Source: Streptomyces spectabilis
GTDB lineage: Bacteria; Actinomycetota; Actinomycetes; Streptomycetales; Streptomycetaceae
Assembly: GCF_008704795.1 (NCBI RefSeq)
Contig: NZ_CP023690.1
Coordinates: forward strand, 8,690,501 to 8,754,500
Reading direction: 5' to 3'
DNA length: 64,000 bases
Positions 15,868 to 24,644 of the stretch are shown here, in pieces (the stretch's first letter is position 1; each line of letters starts with the position of its first letter). Made by a program: the position numbers and the translations under genes. The notes below the pieces were generated by a model. The model saw nothing but the letters and a program-made list of their open reading frames with translations, was not told the origin of the DNA and did no database searches.

Positions 15868-16644
15868 GTGACGTCTTCCGACATTGAAGTCGAACGGAAG
15901 CAAAAGGTCACTGATTCACTCCAGTTCATTGATGGCCTGGAGCTCGATCTTCCAGAAATGAACTATTTCCCTGCAGGCGTTGCGCTGCAGGCGGAAGAAG
16001 AGTCGGCCGCGGTCGTCGCGGGATCCGTCGTCGCTTTCACCGACGGCCTGAACGGCCAGCAGAAGTCCGATGTCCTCAACTCCACGCTGCTCGCGCAGCT
16101 CGCGGCGAACAAGAAGTTCGACCGGGAGAAGGACACCGACAAGTGGTACGGCTTCTACCGGTCGGTGCTCGAGCAGGTCGGCTGGGTCGTGCCGTCCTTC
16201 TCGTTCGCCAAGCTCTCGGTGGCCGGCTCCCGGTTCACCGTGGACCGGGCCGTCATCGCGCTGCTCCAGGCCATCGCCACGGGCAGCGAACTGACGGTGG
16301 CGAAGGCCGCCATCGCGGCGCTGAAGGCCCTGCCGGACAGGGACCGTCGCGTGGTGCTCTTCGAGAGCAGCTCGCACAGCGAGAAGCTGGGCAACTTCCA
16401 GATCTCGGCGTGCGGCGTCTCGGCACGCGACACCGTCGTGATGAAGATCGGCGCGTTCCACTTCACGACCAGCGAACGCGTCACGCGTGTGCTGTTCTTC
16501 AGCTTCCCGCGCTCCAGCACGACGATGTTCCAGTCCCGTCAGACGATGACGCTCAACGAGGACGTGTACGAACAGGTCCGCGAGGCGATCATCAGGAAGC
16601 TCGGCGACAAGGCCGACAAGTTCATCGACGAGCTGGAGATCTAG
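15868..16644 (+). CDS. Unrecognised protein, first of a tandem paralogue pair
   Basis: 258 residues from the GTG at 15868, chosen because GAGGGGG stands a few bases before it. No signal peptide or membrane segment is visible. Core blocks are shared with the next gene: VVAGSVVAFTDG-like strand, DVLNSTLLAQLAANKKFDR, WYGFYRSVLEQVGWVV, a helical pair around VAKAAIAALKALP, SSHSEKLGNFQI, a strand-rich part (DTVVMKIGAFHF), and a C-terminal MTLNEDVYEQVREAIIRKLG. The mixed alpha/beta make-up ending in a helix recalls small cytolysin-like or virulence-factor folds, but I cannot assign a family. It sits in a region of IS and integrase debris. Confidence 0.7.
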   Translation: MTSSDIEVERKQKVTDSLQFIDGLELDLPEMNYFPAGVALQAEEESAAVVAGSVVAFTDGLNGQQKSDVLNSTLLAQLAANKKFDREKDTDKWYGFYRSVLEQVGWVVPSFSFAKLSVAGSRFTVDRAVIALLQAIATGSELTVAKAAIAALKALPDRDRRVVLFESSSHSEKLGNFQISACGVSARDTVVMKIGAFHFTTSERVTRVLFFSFPRSSTTMFQSRQTMTLNEDVYEQVREAIIRKLGDKADKFIDELEI

Positions 16645-16678
16645 GACGCCGGACGGACGTCCGGAACCTGACCTCGTG

Positions 16679-17449
16679 ATGGACAAGCCCGAGCAGGAGC
16701 GCCTGGCGGCGCTGGATGCGATGACGGACTGGGACCTGGGGCCCGAACCCGTACCACCGGGCCCCTTGACCCCGGTCCCGCGGGGCGGTGCGGGTGCCGC
16801 GGTCGACGGCGGCGCCCTCGTCGTCCTCTCGGCCGCGGTTTCCGAAGGGCACGGAAGGGATGTGCTCCATTCCGTTCTCCTGGCCCAGCTGGTGGCCAAC
16901 AAGAAGTACGACCGGCATGCAGAAGCGGAGAATTGGTACCGCTCGTACGGGGAAACTCTCGAACGGGTCGGCTGGGTCATCAAGGAACATGAGGGGCTCG
17001 CCCGGCACAAGCCCCGTAAATTCCCCTATCGTCTAGGGCCCGTGATCCTGAAGGTGCTCGCCCGCATTTCCGATGCGCCGTCGGTGGAACGGGTGACCGC
17101 GGCGCTGAAGGTTCTCACGGCGCTGCCCGACGATGACCCGGCGGCGAAGCTCTTCGAAAAGGAGAGCCATGTCGAACGTGCCGGGAATTTCCAGGTCGTC
17201 GCCGTAGACGAGGCGGCCGGTCTTGTGACCATGCAGCTCGCCAGATTCCGTTTCCGCGTCGAGGATGAAGCCACGGAGATCGGGCGGCTGCTGCGTACGG
17301 AATTCCATGCCGGTGCCGAAGTGTTCCGCGGGTCGCAGATACTCGATCTGAACGACGAGGTATACGGGCCGCTGCGCGACGGGGTCGCCGCGAAGCTGGG
17401 GGCCCGGGCCGATGCGTTGATCGCGCCGGTGGGCGGGCCTGCCCGGTAA
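16679..17449 (+). CDS. Unrecognised protein, second of a tandem paralogue pair
   Basis: 256 residues, 34 bases after the first copy, so almost certainly in the same operon. A GTG directly precedes the ATG I chose; neither has a strong ribosome site. Conserved with its partner: DVLHSVLLAQLVANKKYDR, NWYRSYGETLERVGWV, VTAALKVLTALP, ESHVERAGNFQV, VTMQLARFRFRV and ILDLNDEVYGPLRDGVAAKLG. The N-terminus differs (Pro-rich EPVPPGPLTPVPRGG). Overall similarity is moderate, so the duplication is old and both copies have been kept, which suggests a two-component function. No catalytic motif is visible. Confidence 0.7.
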   Translation: MDKPEQERLAALDAMTDWDLGPEPVPPGPLTPVPRGGAGAAVDGGALVVLSAAVSEGHGRDVLHSVLLAQLVANKKYDRHAEAENWYRSYGETLERVGWVIKEHEGLARHKPRKFPYRLGPVILKVLARISDAPSVERVTAALKVLTALPDDDPAAKLFEKESHVERAGNFQVVAVDEAAGLVTMQLARFRFRVEDEATEIGRLLRTEFHAGAEVFRGSQILDLNDEVYGPLRDGVAAKLGARADALIAPVGGPAR

Positions 17450-17516
17450 TCGTTGCCTGGCCTCCGTCTACCGCGGGCTGACCTGTGAACGGACAGCGCG
17501 GGAAGGCGGGGGGCGG

Positions 17517-17732
17517 GTGGGCGAGAAGCGGCGGCCGACGAGGATGCCGCGGGCCGTGCGTGAGCAGCAGACGCTGGATGCGGCAGTGCGGATCTTCGGG
17601 CAGCGGGGCGGCTATCGGGCAGCGTCCATCGCTGAGACCGCGGAACCCGTGTGCGTGACGGACCCGTTCGATCAGCTCCCGGCGTTCATCCGACAGGCTG
17701 CCAGGACACCCGTCGTGCGGGTTCATGTTTGA
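17517..17732 (+). pseudogene. TetR-family regulator, N-terminal remnant
   Basis: Starts MGEKRRPTRMPRAVREQQTLDAAVRIFGQRG, the typical first helix of a TetR DNA-binding domain, followed by GYRAASIAETAE where the recognition helix should begin. It then degenerates (PVCVTDPFDQLPAF) and stops at 71 residues. TetR proteins are about 200 residues, so only the first part of the helix-turn-helix domain remains. It follows the paralogue pair on the same strand by 67 bases and may once have regulated it. Confidence 0.6.
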
Positions 17733-18164
17733 GATGTACCGCGCGGCGGCCGGCACGGCCAGGGGGCAAAGGCAAAGGCCGGTGGTCAGGGGCGTGCTGG
17801 GAGGTGACAGGAGGTGCCGGGATGAAACGACCCACTGCTGTCAAAGCGCGGCCTTCCGGCTCGACCACCCCTTCCGTCCCGTGGCAGCAGGGCTACGAAA
17901 TCGCCATGACTCATGATGAAACAGAGCAAACGATCAGTAGCGCCCCACCGGCGCTCTCGTTACGCCCGGGCGCAAACCGCGCCATCCGGAACCGGCCTGC
18001 ACGGCTGAACGGGCCTCTGGACCTGTTCCGGAACCAGGCCGGCAACTATGTGGACGCGTCTGCGTATGGCATCACGTGCAGGGCGCTGGCCTTCGTGCTC
18101 GGCGGTCTCACCTTGGCGGCCGCGCTGGGACTGCGGCGAACGTCGCCAGGGTCAGGGGGAGGAG
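17733..18164. other. Region without a recognised gene, about 430 bp
   Basis: Short open frames only. The stretch is flanked by TetR and integrase remnants and is probably decayed mobile DNA. No repeat or RNA gene seen. Confidence 0.35.
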
Positions 18165-18362
18165 TCGTTTCAGCACGGATCGTGCCGCCTCTCCGGTGTG
18201 GACCCGGCCGAATGCGCTCGCCGCGCGGGCCAGAGCATCGAAGTCCTCTTCCGGCACTATGCCAAGTTCCTGGATGGCGTCAGGGAGCAGGCCAACCGGC
18301 TGATTGAGCAGTCCATGCAGGAGTGGGACCGCGTCAGCCAGGGCTCGGCGCCTGCGGGGTGA
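18165..18362 (+). pseudogene. Tyrosine integrase, C-terminal remnant
   Basis: The last 65 codons before the TGA at 18360-18362 read GVDPAECARRAGQS-IEVLFRHYAKFLDG and REQANRLIEQSMQEWDR. Streptomyces phage-type integrases end in just this way: the A-x-x-A-G-H/Q-S motif and the L-x-R-Y/H-Y-A tyrosine motif near the C-terminus are visible, the catalytic Tyr being in RHYAKFLDG. The catalytic Arg boxes upstream are absent, so only the end of an integrase remains. It marks a former integrated element. Confidence 0.6.
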
Positions 18363-18475
18363 GTCGGGGTTTTGGTCCGTGACTGGTCCGGAAGAGCTGG
18401 TCAGAGGCGGGATAGCGGTGGGAGGAACTGGGAGTTACAGCGTAAATCGGGCCCTGCTCTGAGCGGGCCGAGCGG

Positions 18476-18516
18476 AAGGCGCCTGACCGGCAAAAGCCCA
18501 GGTCAGGCGCCTTTTT
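18476..18516 (+). terminator. Rho-independent terminator
   Basis: A perfect 13-base stem, AAGGCGCCTGACC (18476-18488) with its complement at 18501-18513, separated by a 12-base loop and followed by further T residues (the T run ends at 18516). The T-run favours the plus strand, ending transcription from the integrase remnant; on the minus strand the same hairpin follows the aldehyde dehydrogenase stop at 18525 closely and may serve it too. Confidence 0.85.
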
Positions 18517-18524
18517 ACGTGCCT

Positions 18525-20048
18525 CTAGAAGAAGCCGAGCTTCTTCGGCGAGTACGACACGAGGAGGTTCTTGGTCTGCTGGTAGTGCTCCAGCATCATC
18601 TTGTGCGTCTCGCGGCCGATGCCGGACTGCTTGTAGCCGCCGAAGGCGGCGTGCGCCGGGTAGGCGTGGTAGCAGTTCGTCCACACGCGACCCGCCTGGA
18701 TGGAACGGCCCGCGCGGTAGGCGGTGTTGATGTCGCGCGTCCACACACCCGCACCGAGCCCGTACAGGGTGTCATTGGCGATCTTGATGGCGTCGTCGAA
18801 GTCGTTGAACGACGCGACCGAGACGACCGGGCCGAAGATCTCCTCCTGGAAGATCCGCATCCGGTTGTCGCCCTCGAAGATCGTCGGCTGTACGTACCAG
18901 CCGCCCGCCAACTCGCCGTCGTACTCGATGCGCTGGCCGCCGGTGAGGACCTTCGCGCCCTCCTGCTGGCCGATGTCCAGGTAGGAGAGGATCTTCTCCA
19001 ACTGGTCGTTGGAGGCCTGGGCGCCGATCATCGTGTCCGTGTCCAGCGGGTGGCCCGGCTTGATCAGCTCGGTGCGGGCGACCGCCGCCTCCAGGAACTC
19101 GCTGTAGTTCCCGCGCTGGACTAGCGCACGCGAGGGACAGGTGCAGACCTCTCCCTGGTTGAGCGCGAACATCGTGAAGCCCTCGAGGGCCTTGTCGCGG
19201 AAGTCGTCGTCGGCCGCCCAGACGTCGTCGAAGAAGATGTTCGGGCTCTTGCCGCCCAGCTCCAACGTGACCGGCTTGATGTTCTCCGAGGCGTACTGCA
19301 TGATCAGCCGCCCCGTCGTGGTCTCGCCGGTGAACGCGACCTTCGTCACGCGCGGGCTGGACGCCAGCGGCTTGCCCGCCTCCACGCCGAAGCCGTTGAC
19401 GACGTTCACCACTCCGGGCGGCAGCAGGTCGCTCACCAGGCTCAGCCACACGTGGATCGACGCCGGGGTCTGCTCGGCGGGCTTGAGCACCACGGCGTTC
19501 CCGGCGGCGAGCGCGGGCGCCAGCTTCCACGTCGCCATCAGGATCGGGAAGTTCCACGGAATGATCTGCGCCACCACACCGAGCGGCTCGTGGAAGTGGT
19601 ACGCCACGGTGTCGTCGTCGACCTCGCTGAGCGTCCCCTCCTGCGCGCGGATCACCCCCGCGAAGTACCGGAAGTGATCGATGGCGAGCGGAATGTCCGC
19701 CGCCAGCGTCTCCCGCACCGGCTTGCCGTTCTCCCAGCTCTCCGCCACCGCCAACTGTTCGAGGTTGGCCTCCATGCGGTCCGCGATCTGCCGGAGGACG
19801 GCCGCGCGCTCACCGGCGGACGTACGCCCCCACGCGGGCGCGGCCGCGTGCGCCGCGTCCAGCGCCCGCTCCACGTCCTCGGCCGTACCCCGGGCGATCT
19901 CCGTGAACGGCTGCCCGTTGACCGGGCTCGGGTTCTCGAAGTACTGCCCACGCGCCGGCGGCACGTACTCGCCCCCGATGAAGTGGTCGTACCTGGCCTG
20001 GTAGGACACGACTGCGCCCTCGGTACCGGGCGCCGCGTAACGGGCCAT
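18525..20048 (-). CDS. NAD-dependent aldehyde dehydrogenase (ExaC/AldB type)
   Basis: 507 residues from the ATG at 20046-20048 ([14 protein letters not shown]). All family landmarks are present: [20 protein letters not shown], the cofactor loop [11 protein letters not shown], the general-base glutamate in [13 protein letters not shown], the catalytic cysteine in [13 protein letters not shown], and [10 protein letters not shown]. The C-terminal [12 protein letters not shown] is typical of the acetaldehyde/chloroacetaldehyde dehydrogenase subgroup. It oxidises short-chain aldehydes to acids, for example during ethanol use. The gene for a GAF-containing activator lies directly upstream on the same strand (144-base gap) and probably controls it. 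Confidence 0.9.
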   Translation of the reverse strand: MARYAAPGTEGAVVSYQARYDHFIGGEYVPPARGQYFENPSPVNGQPFTEIARGTAEDVERALDAAHAAAPAWGRTSAGERAAVLRQIADRMEANLEQLAVAESWENGKPVRETLAADIPLAIDHFRYFAGVIRAQEGTLSEVDDDTVAYHFHEPLGVVAQIIPWNFPILMATWKLAPALAAGNAVVLKPAEQTPASIHVWLSLVSDLLPPGVVNVVNGFGVEAGKPLASSPRVTKVAFTGETTTGRLIMQYASENIKPVTLELGGKSPNIFFDDVWAADDDFRDKALEGFTMFALNQGEVCTCPSRALVQRGNYSEFLEAAVARTELIKPGHPLDTDTMIGAQASNDQLEKILSYLDIGQQEGAKVLTGGQRIEYDGELAGGWYVQPTIFEGDNRMRIFQEEIFGPVVSVASFNDFDDAIKIANDTLYGLGAGVWTRDINTAYRAGRSIQAGRVWTNCYHAYPAHAAFGGYKQSGIGRETHKMMLEHYQQTKNLLVSYSPKKLGFF

Positions 20049-20192
20049 CTTGACTGCCTCCCCGGACACGCTGCCCGCCGTTGGGCAGCTCTCGGCCGGA
20101 GCGTACGGAGAGCCAGGTTGCAAGTACGTTGCGTGCGGTCGGGGCGGCGCGCACTTCGGCACGTGTGCGGGCGCATGTACGGGGGACCGCGC

Positions 20193-21470
20193 TTACGGTC
20201 GGGGCGCGCGGCCGTAGCCGTCCGTCGCGAACTCCTGGTCGAGGGCCCGGAGTCGAGCCACCACCGGTGCCGTCGGCCGCACCGCCGCCAGCGCCCGCCA
20301 TGCCTCCACGTCGTCCTCGCCCCACGGCGCGTGCGCCCAGTCCGACAGGAGGTCCGGGTCGCCGCGGGCGATCAGCGCCGCCCGCATCTGATCCGTGAGC
20401 CGCCGCCGCAGGCGCACCACCGCGGGCGCCTGCGCCCCCGGCAGCAGCGGTCCCGAGTAGACGGAGAACGCCGCCGTCACCGCCCCGCAGCCGAGGCGCC
20501 GCTCCACCACGTCCACATCCGACGTGACCGGCACCGCGAGGCGGTACGGCCGCGACCGCAGCACCTCGGGCCCGAGGACCTGCCGCAGCCGCGTCAGCTC
20601 CGCCCGCAACGTCACGGGCGTCACCGCCTCGTCCTCATACAGCGCGCACAGCAATTCGTCACCGCTGAGGCCCTCCGGGTGCCGGGCCAGCAACACCATG
20701 ATCTCGCTGTGCCGCCGACTCAGGCGCCGCTTGCGTCCACCCACGAGCACCAAGGCCTCGTCCCGGCCGAGCGCCGTCAGTTCCAGGGTGTCCGCGGGGT
20801 CCACCTCCGGTGCCAGCAGGGCCAGTTGCGACTCCGCCGCCCTCGCCACCGCCTGCACGAAGGCCAGGCTGTGCGGATGCGCCAGGCCGTCCCCGCCGGT
20901 CACGTCGACAGCCCCGAGCAGCCTCCCGGTGCGTGGATCGTGCACCGGCGCGGCCGCACACGTCCACGACTGGACCTCGCGGACGAAGTGCTCCGTGGCG
21001 AACACCTGCACCGGGCGGTCGACGGCCACGGCCGTCCCCGGCGCATTGGTTCCCATCGCCGACTCCGCCCAGCGCGCGCCCGGCACGAAGTTCATCCGCC
21101 CCGCCCGCGCCCGCGTCGTGGCGTGGCCCTCGACCCACAACATCCTGCCGTGCGCGTCGCACACCGCCAGCAGATGCTCGCCGTCCTTGGCGAAGCCGCC
21201 CATCAGCTCCCGGAACAGCGGCATCACCCGCGACAGCGGATGCTCCGCCCGATAGGCGCCCAGGTCCCCGGCCGTCAGCTCGACCGAGGCCCCGGTGTCC
21301 GCGGGGCTGACCCGGGCCCGCGCCGAACGCCGCCACGAGTCGGCCACCACGGACCGCACCGGGCGGGTCACGGCGCCCGCCGTGGTGAACCGCTCATGGG
21401 CACGGCGCATCGTGCGCACCCGCTCAGCGGGGTCGGCGCCGGGCTCGAGAGCCACCCATGGATCGGTCAA
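20193..21470 (-). CDS. GAF domain regulator of the aldehyde dehydrogenase gene
   Basis: 425 residues. The N-terminal region (RAHERFTTAG, PVRSVVADSWRRSARARVSP) and the GAF-type centre (MNFVPGARWAESAMGTNAPGTAVA, VQSWTCAAAPVHDPRTGRLLGAVDVTGG) match the sensor part of AcoR-like activators. Where sigma54 activators have an AAA domain, this protein has LVGGRKRRLSRRHSEIMVLLARHPEGLSGDEL, a winged-helix-like output region. That architecture, common in actinobacteria, lies next to ExaC-type aldehyde dehydrogenases and is thought to respond to acetoin- or aldehyde-type signals. Start ATG at 21468-21470. Confidence 0.82.
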   Translation of the reverse strand: MTDPWVALEPGADPAERVRTMRRAHERFTTAGAVTRPVRSVVADSWRRSARARVSPADTGASVELTAGDLGAYRAEHPLSRVMPLFRELMGGFAKDGEHLLAVCDAHGRMLWVEGHATTRARAGRMNFVPGARWAESAMGTNAPGTAVAVDRPVQVFATEHFVREVQSWTCAAAPVHDPRTGRLLGAVDVTGGDGLAHPHSLAFVQAVARAAESQLALLAPEVDPADTLELTALGRDEALVLVGGRKRRLSRRHSEIMVLLARHPEGLSGDELLCALYEDEAVTPVTLRAELTRLRQVLGPEVLRSRPYRLAVPVTSDVDVVERRLGCGAVTAAFSVYSGPLLPGAQAPAVVRLRRRLTDQMRAALIARGDPDLLSDWAHAPWGEDDVEAWRALAAVRPTAPVVARLRALDQEFATDGYGRAPRP

Positions 21471-21484
21471 GTCGGCCTCCCGGA

Positions 21485-21516
<32 letters not shown>

Positions 21517-21605
21517 ATGGCAGCGGTGCGGTGCTGCCATCGTCACCCCGGGAACAGAAGCCGACAAGCGCCAGCGCGACCCCGCTGGCCGGTCTTCCCC
21601 GGCCG

Positions 21606-22277
21606 TCAGACGGAGTTGATCATGCGGATGTAGCGCGACCAGTCCCAGTACCGTCCGGGGTCCGTGTGATCGGCGCCGGGAACCTCGACGTGGCCGATGA
21701 TGTGCTGGCGGTCCTTGGGGATGGCGTACTTGTCGCAGATCGCCGCTGTCAGAAGGGCGGACTGCTCGTACATCTCGTCGGTGAAGTACTCCGGTTGATC
21801 CACCCATCCTTCGTGTTCGATGCCGATGCTGCGCGTGTTGTAGGTCCAGTTGCCCGCGTGCCAGGCGACGTTCCGCTCGCTGACGCACTGCGCGATGTGT
21901 CCGTCCGACGAGCGGACCACGTAGTGCGCGGACACCTTCTTCGCCGGGTTCTTGAAGATGGCCAGCGTGTCGGCGTACGTCTCCTGGGTGACGTGGACGA
22001 CGACATACGTGATGGGGTAGCTGGTGGGGCGGTTGGAGGCCGTGTAGTTCGAGGAGCTGGCCGGTACCCATTCGACGGGCGGATAGGCGGCCGCGCGCGT
22101 CTGCGCCACGGCGTGGGGGGACGTCAGCAGAGCCGAAGGCACGGCGGCGAGGGCCGCGCCCTGGAGGAGCCGGCGCCTGCTGAGCAGGGCTCTCGGCGTG
22201 CGCGCCGCCTGTGGTCGGGAGCCGTCTCCTGCCGCGTCGGGCGTCTGGCGCGTCGCTCGTTCACTTGCTTGATCCAT
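21606..22277 (-). CDS. Tat-exported N-acetylmuramoyl-L-alanine amidase
   Basis: 223 residues. The N-terminus carries a twin-arginine signal (SRRRLLQGAALAAVPSALL). The mature domain is Amidase_2 (peptidoglycan-recognition/T7 lysozyme type): the first zinc His in TYVVVHVTQE, SAHYVVRSSDGHIAQCV, WHAGNWTYNTRSIGIEHEG, and the later zinc ligands in IIGHVEVPGADHTDPG. It cleaves the bond between muramic acid and the stem peptide in the wall. ATG at 22275-22277 behind GAGAGGCAG. The protein lacks an extra wall-binding domain. It is a single gene; the upstream kilobase is non-coding. Confidence 0.88.
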   Translation of the reverse strand: MDQASERATRQTPDAAGDGSRPQAARTPRALLSRRRLLQGAALAAVPSALLTSPHAVAQTRAAAYPPVEWVPASSSNYTASNRPTSYPITYVVVHVTQETYADTLAIFKNPAKKVSAHYVVRSSDGHIAQCVSERNVAWHAGNWTYNTRSIGIEHEGWVDQPEYFTDEMYEQSALLTAAICDKYAIPKDRQHIIGHVEVPGADHTDPGRYWDWSRYIRMINSV

Positions 22278-23444
22278 GGCTGTTCTGCCTCTCGGTGGGG
22301 GGAGGGGCTGGGCCGCACGGCGTGTGCGTCTCAGGGGGTGTGGAGGGCTGGATCTTGCAGGGAGAGCTTCATATCTCGTGGCGCGCGGCATGGCCGCGAT
22401 GGCGCTGTGCGGGGCCCGAGGCGGTCGCGCCGAGGGTTGTCGATCCGTGAGCTGCCGATCCGTGAGCTGTTGAGCCGGTCGGCGTCGTGGCCGTCTCCCG
22501 CAGCCGGGTGTGCGGGCCGCGGTGGCTCTCACGCACGGGCAGCCGCTCCTCGCGGAGCTTCGCCCTGAACGTGTGGTTCGTGGCGCGGACGTTCGCCGGG
22601 GTTGCCTGCACAGTGTGAGCGGCGTGTCGACTGGCGTCCAGATTGGTGAAGTCGAAATTCTGTGGGCGGGCGGCGAGCAGGGGTGGGGTGCTCATCGGAT
22701 CGTGCTCATCGGGTGGTGCTCCGCTCTGGGCCGTGTGGTTGGGGCGGGCTGTTGGGCCGGTCCGGGCCAAGCGGATGGTCCGGGCTGCGCGGTTGGTCCG
22801 GGCTGAGCAGGTGGTCGAGGTCGTGCGGCTGGGCCGGGCGGTGGGGCTTGGGGTCGCGCGGCTCTGGGGCGAGTGGTGGGTCTGGGGCGTGAGGTAGACG
22901 TGGGGATGCGGTACGGCTGAGGCGTGCGGCCGGCACGCGTGAGCCGTCGCGGGCACGAGGGTGGCACTTCCGGCCACGGCTACGTGGAGCTGACGCGCCG
23001 ATCCCGGCCCGATTGCCCCTCACGTGCGGATCCCCAGCGGACGGACCAGACACGGACGTCCCTGGCGGACGGATCCGCGACGGACGGATCTCTGGCATAC
23101 AGATCCGCGACACACGAAACCTCGGCATGCGAATCCCCGACACATGAATCCCCGACACGTGAATCCCCCGATCATCGCGGCCCCGCCCCGCCATGTGCGA
23201 AGCGGTCGGCTCACGTGAATAACCGTACGGGCGCTGGTGATTGAGGCGGAAGTGCTCTCGGCGCATCTGTGGACGGCACGGGGGCTGTGGAAAACCTGAC
23301 CACTCGTATGGGGGACGGGAATGGAGGTTCCCCGTGGGCCCGGCGGGATCGAGCCGCGGACGCTCGAAGGGGCTGAAGCCGTCCAGGCGTGGCTGAGCGA
23401 AGGGGTGTGAAGTCGGCCAGGCCCGCTGGGCTGGATCTGGCGGG
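22278..23444. other. Low-complexity non-coding region, about 1.2 kb
   Basis: No credible gene. Open frames give repetitive Pro/Thr/Ser/Arg peptides. The DNA contains short direct repeats: CGATCCGTGAGCTG twice at about 22440-22470, GGTCCGGGCTG-like units at 22760-22810, and a tandem array at 23080-23172 (separate entry). It may hold the promoter of the amidase gene on its left side. Confidence 0.5.
23080..23172. repeat. Imperfect tandem repeats of about 12-15 bases
   Basis: At least seven imperfect units, variants of CGACACATGAATCCC: GATCCGCGAC, GATCCGCGACACACGAAAC, GAATCCCCGACACATGAATCC and CCGACACGTGAATCC. Unit length drifts between 11 and 15 bases and there are no uniform spacers, so this is not CRISPR. 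In one frame it gives a G-I-H-V-S-type peptide repeat. Confidence 0.6.
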
Positions 23445-24644
23445 CTAGGCCGCCCCCGCCGGATCGTCGAGCACCGCCCGCACCACCGAGTGCGCCGCCC
23501 CCAGCAGAGGTCCTTCCGAGCCGATGCGAGAGACGGCGACAGTACAGCCAGGGCCCGTGGTGCGCTGCCCCAACTCTCCCTCCACGCACGGCAGCAGCCA
23601 CGGGGCGAGGCGGGACAGGGCGCCACCGAGCACGATGGCCCGCGGGTCGAGGAGATTGACGGCGCCGGTGAGTGCGATCCCCAGCGCGGTTCCGGCGTCG
23701 TGCAGCGCCCCGAGGACCCGCGCGTCCCCGGCCGCGGCGCGTTCGGTGAGCAGGTCGACCCGGCCAGGACCCGGCGGCAGCCCCGCGGCTCGCAGCACCG
23801 CTTCCTCGCCCGCGTACCGCTCCAGGCACCCACGGCCGCCGCACGCGCAGGCCGGTCCGTCGGGACGCACCGGCACATGCCCCAGCTCGCCCGCGAAGCC
23901 CCGGCTGCCGCGCAGAAGGGCCCCTTCGACCACGAGTGCCGCGCCGATGCCGATCTCCGCCGAGACGTGCAGGAAGTCGTCCGGTGCGCCGTCGCCGAGC
24001 CACAGCTCCGCCAGGGCGCCGAAGTTGGCCTCGTTGTCGACGGTCAGCGGCAGTTCCGGCGCCAGTAGCTCGCCGATGTCGGTGTCGTGCCAGCCGAGGT
24101 TGGGCGCGCGTACGACGGTGTGGCTGTCGCGGGCGACCAGGCCGGGCACCGCCACGGCAAGACCGGCCGGACGCAGGCCTTCCCGCTCCACGTCCCGGGT
24201 GACCTTGTGGACCAGGTCGGCGAGGTCGGCGAGCATGGGTTCCGGTGCGCGTCCCCGGTTGCCGACCCGTCGTGACGTACGCGCGCGTACGTCACCGCGC
24301 AGGTCGACCGCACACACGGCGAGATGGTCGACACCCACTTCCGCACCGATGCCGACGGGCCCGCGCCCGCTGATGGTGAGCGCGGAACCGGGGCGGCCCA
24401 CTCTGCCGGGACGCTCGGGGCCCAACTCCTCCAGGAGCCCCGAGCGGATCAGTTCATCCACCAGCGTGGACACTGCTGCGCGCGTCAGCCCGATCCTGGA
24501 GGCCACGGAAGCGCGCGACAACGGCCCGCGCGCGGCGACCGTGTGCATGACGCGGGCGAGGTTGCGGCGACGCATGCCCTGTTGGGTGTCGGGCAGCCGT
24601 GCGCCCGAGGCTCCGGCGCGCGTCGCGTGCGGCGGAGCGCTCAT
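23445..24644 (-). CDS. xylR: ROK family regulator, XylR-like repressor
   Basis: 399 residues. The N-terminal MarR-like helix-turn-helix (about 25-80) reads ARVMHTVAARGPLSRASVASRIGLTRAAVSTLVDELIRSGLL-like, followed by a ROK sugar-kinase-fold domain with DNEANFGALAEL, GIGAALVVEGALLRGSRGFAGELGH and the zinc motif C-A-C-G-G-R-G-C-L-E. Members of this type repress xylose genes until xylose binds. Its ATG overlaps the TGA of xylB (ATGA), so translation is coupled. A palindromic site between xylB and xylA (26307-26337) is the likely operator. Xylose as the signal is inferred from context. Confidence 0.85.
   Translation of the reverse strand: MSAPPHATRAGASGARLPDTQQGMRRRNLARVMHTVAARGPLSRASVASRIGLTRAAVSTLVDELIRSGLLEELGPERPGRVGRPGSALTISGRGPVGIGAEVGVDHLAVCAVDLRGDVRARTSRRVGNRGRAPEPMLADLADLVHKVTRDVEREGLRPAGLAVAVPGLVARDSHTVVRAPNLGWHDTDIGELLAPELPLTVDNEANFGALAELWLGDGAPDDFLHVSAEIGIGAALVVEGALLRGSRGFAGELGHVPVRPDGPACACGGRGCLERYAGEEAVLRAAGLPPGPGRVDLLTERAAAGDARVLGALHDAGTALGIALTGAVNLLDPRAIVLGGALSRLAPWLLPCVEGELGQRTTGPGCTVAVSRIGSEGPLLGAAHSVVRAVLDDPAGAA

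Noticed and set aside
18362..18480. tRNA gene or att site next to the integrase remnant
   Set aside because: No cloverleaf or TTCGA-type T-loop could be found in this stretch.
23080..23172. CRISPR array
   Set aside because: Repeat units are short, variable in length and sequence, and have no spacers; no cas genes are present.
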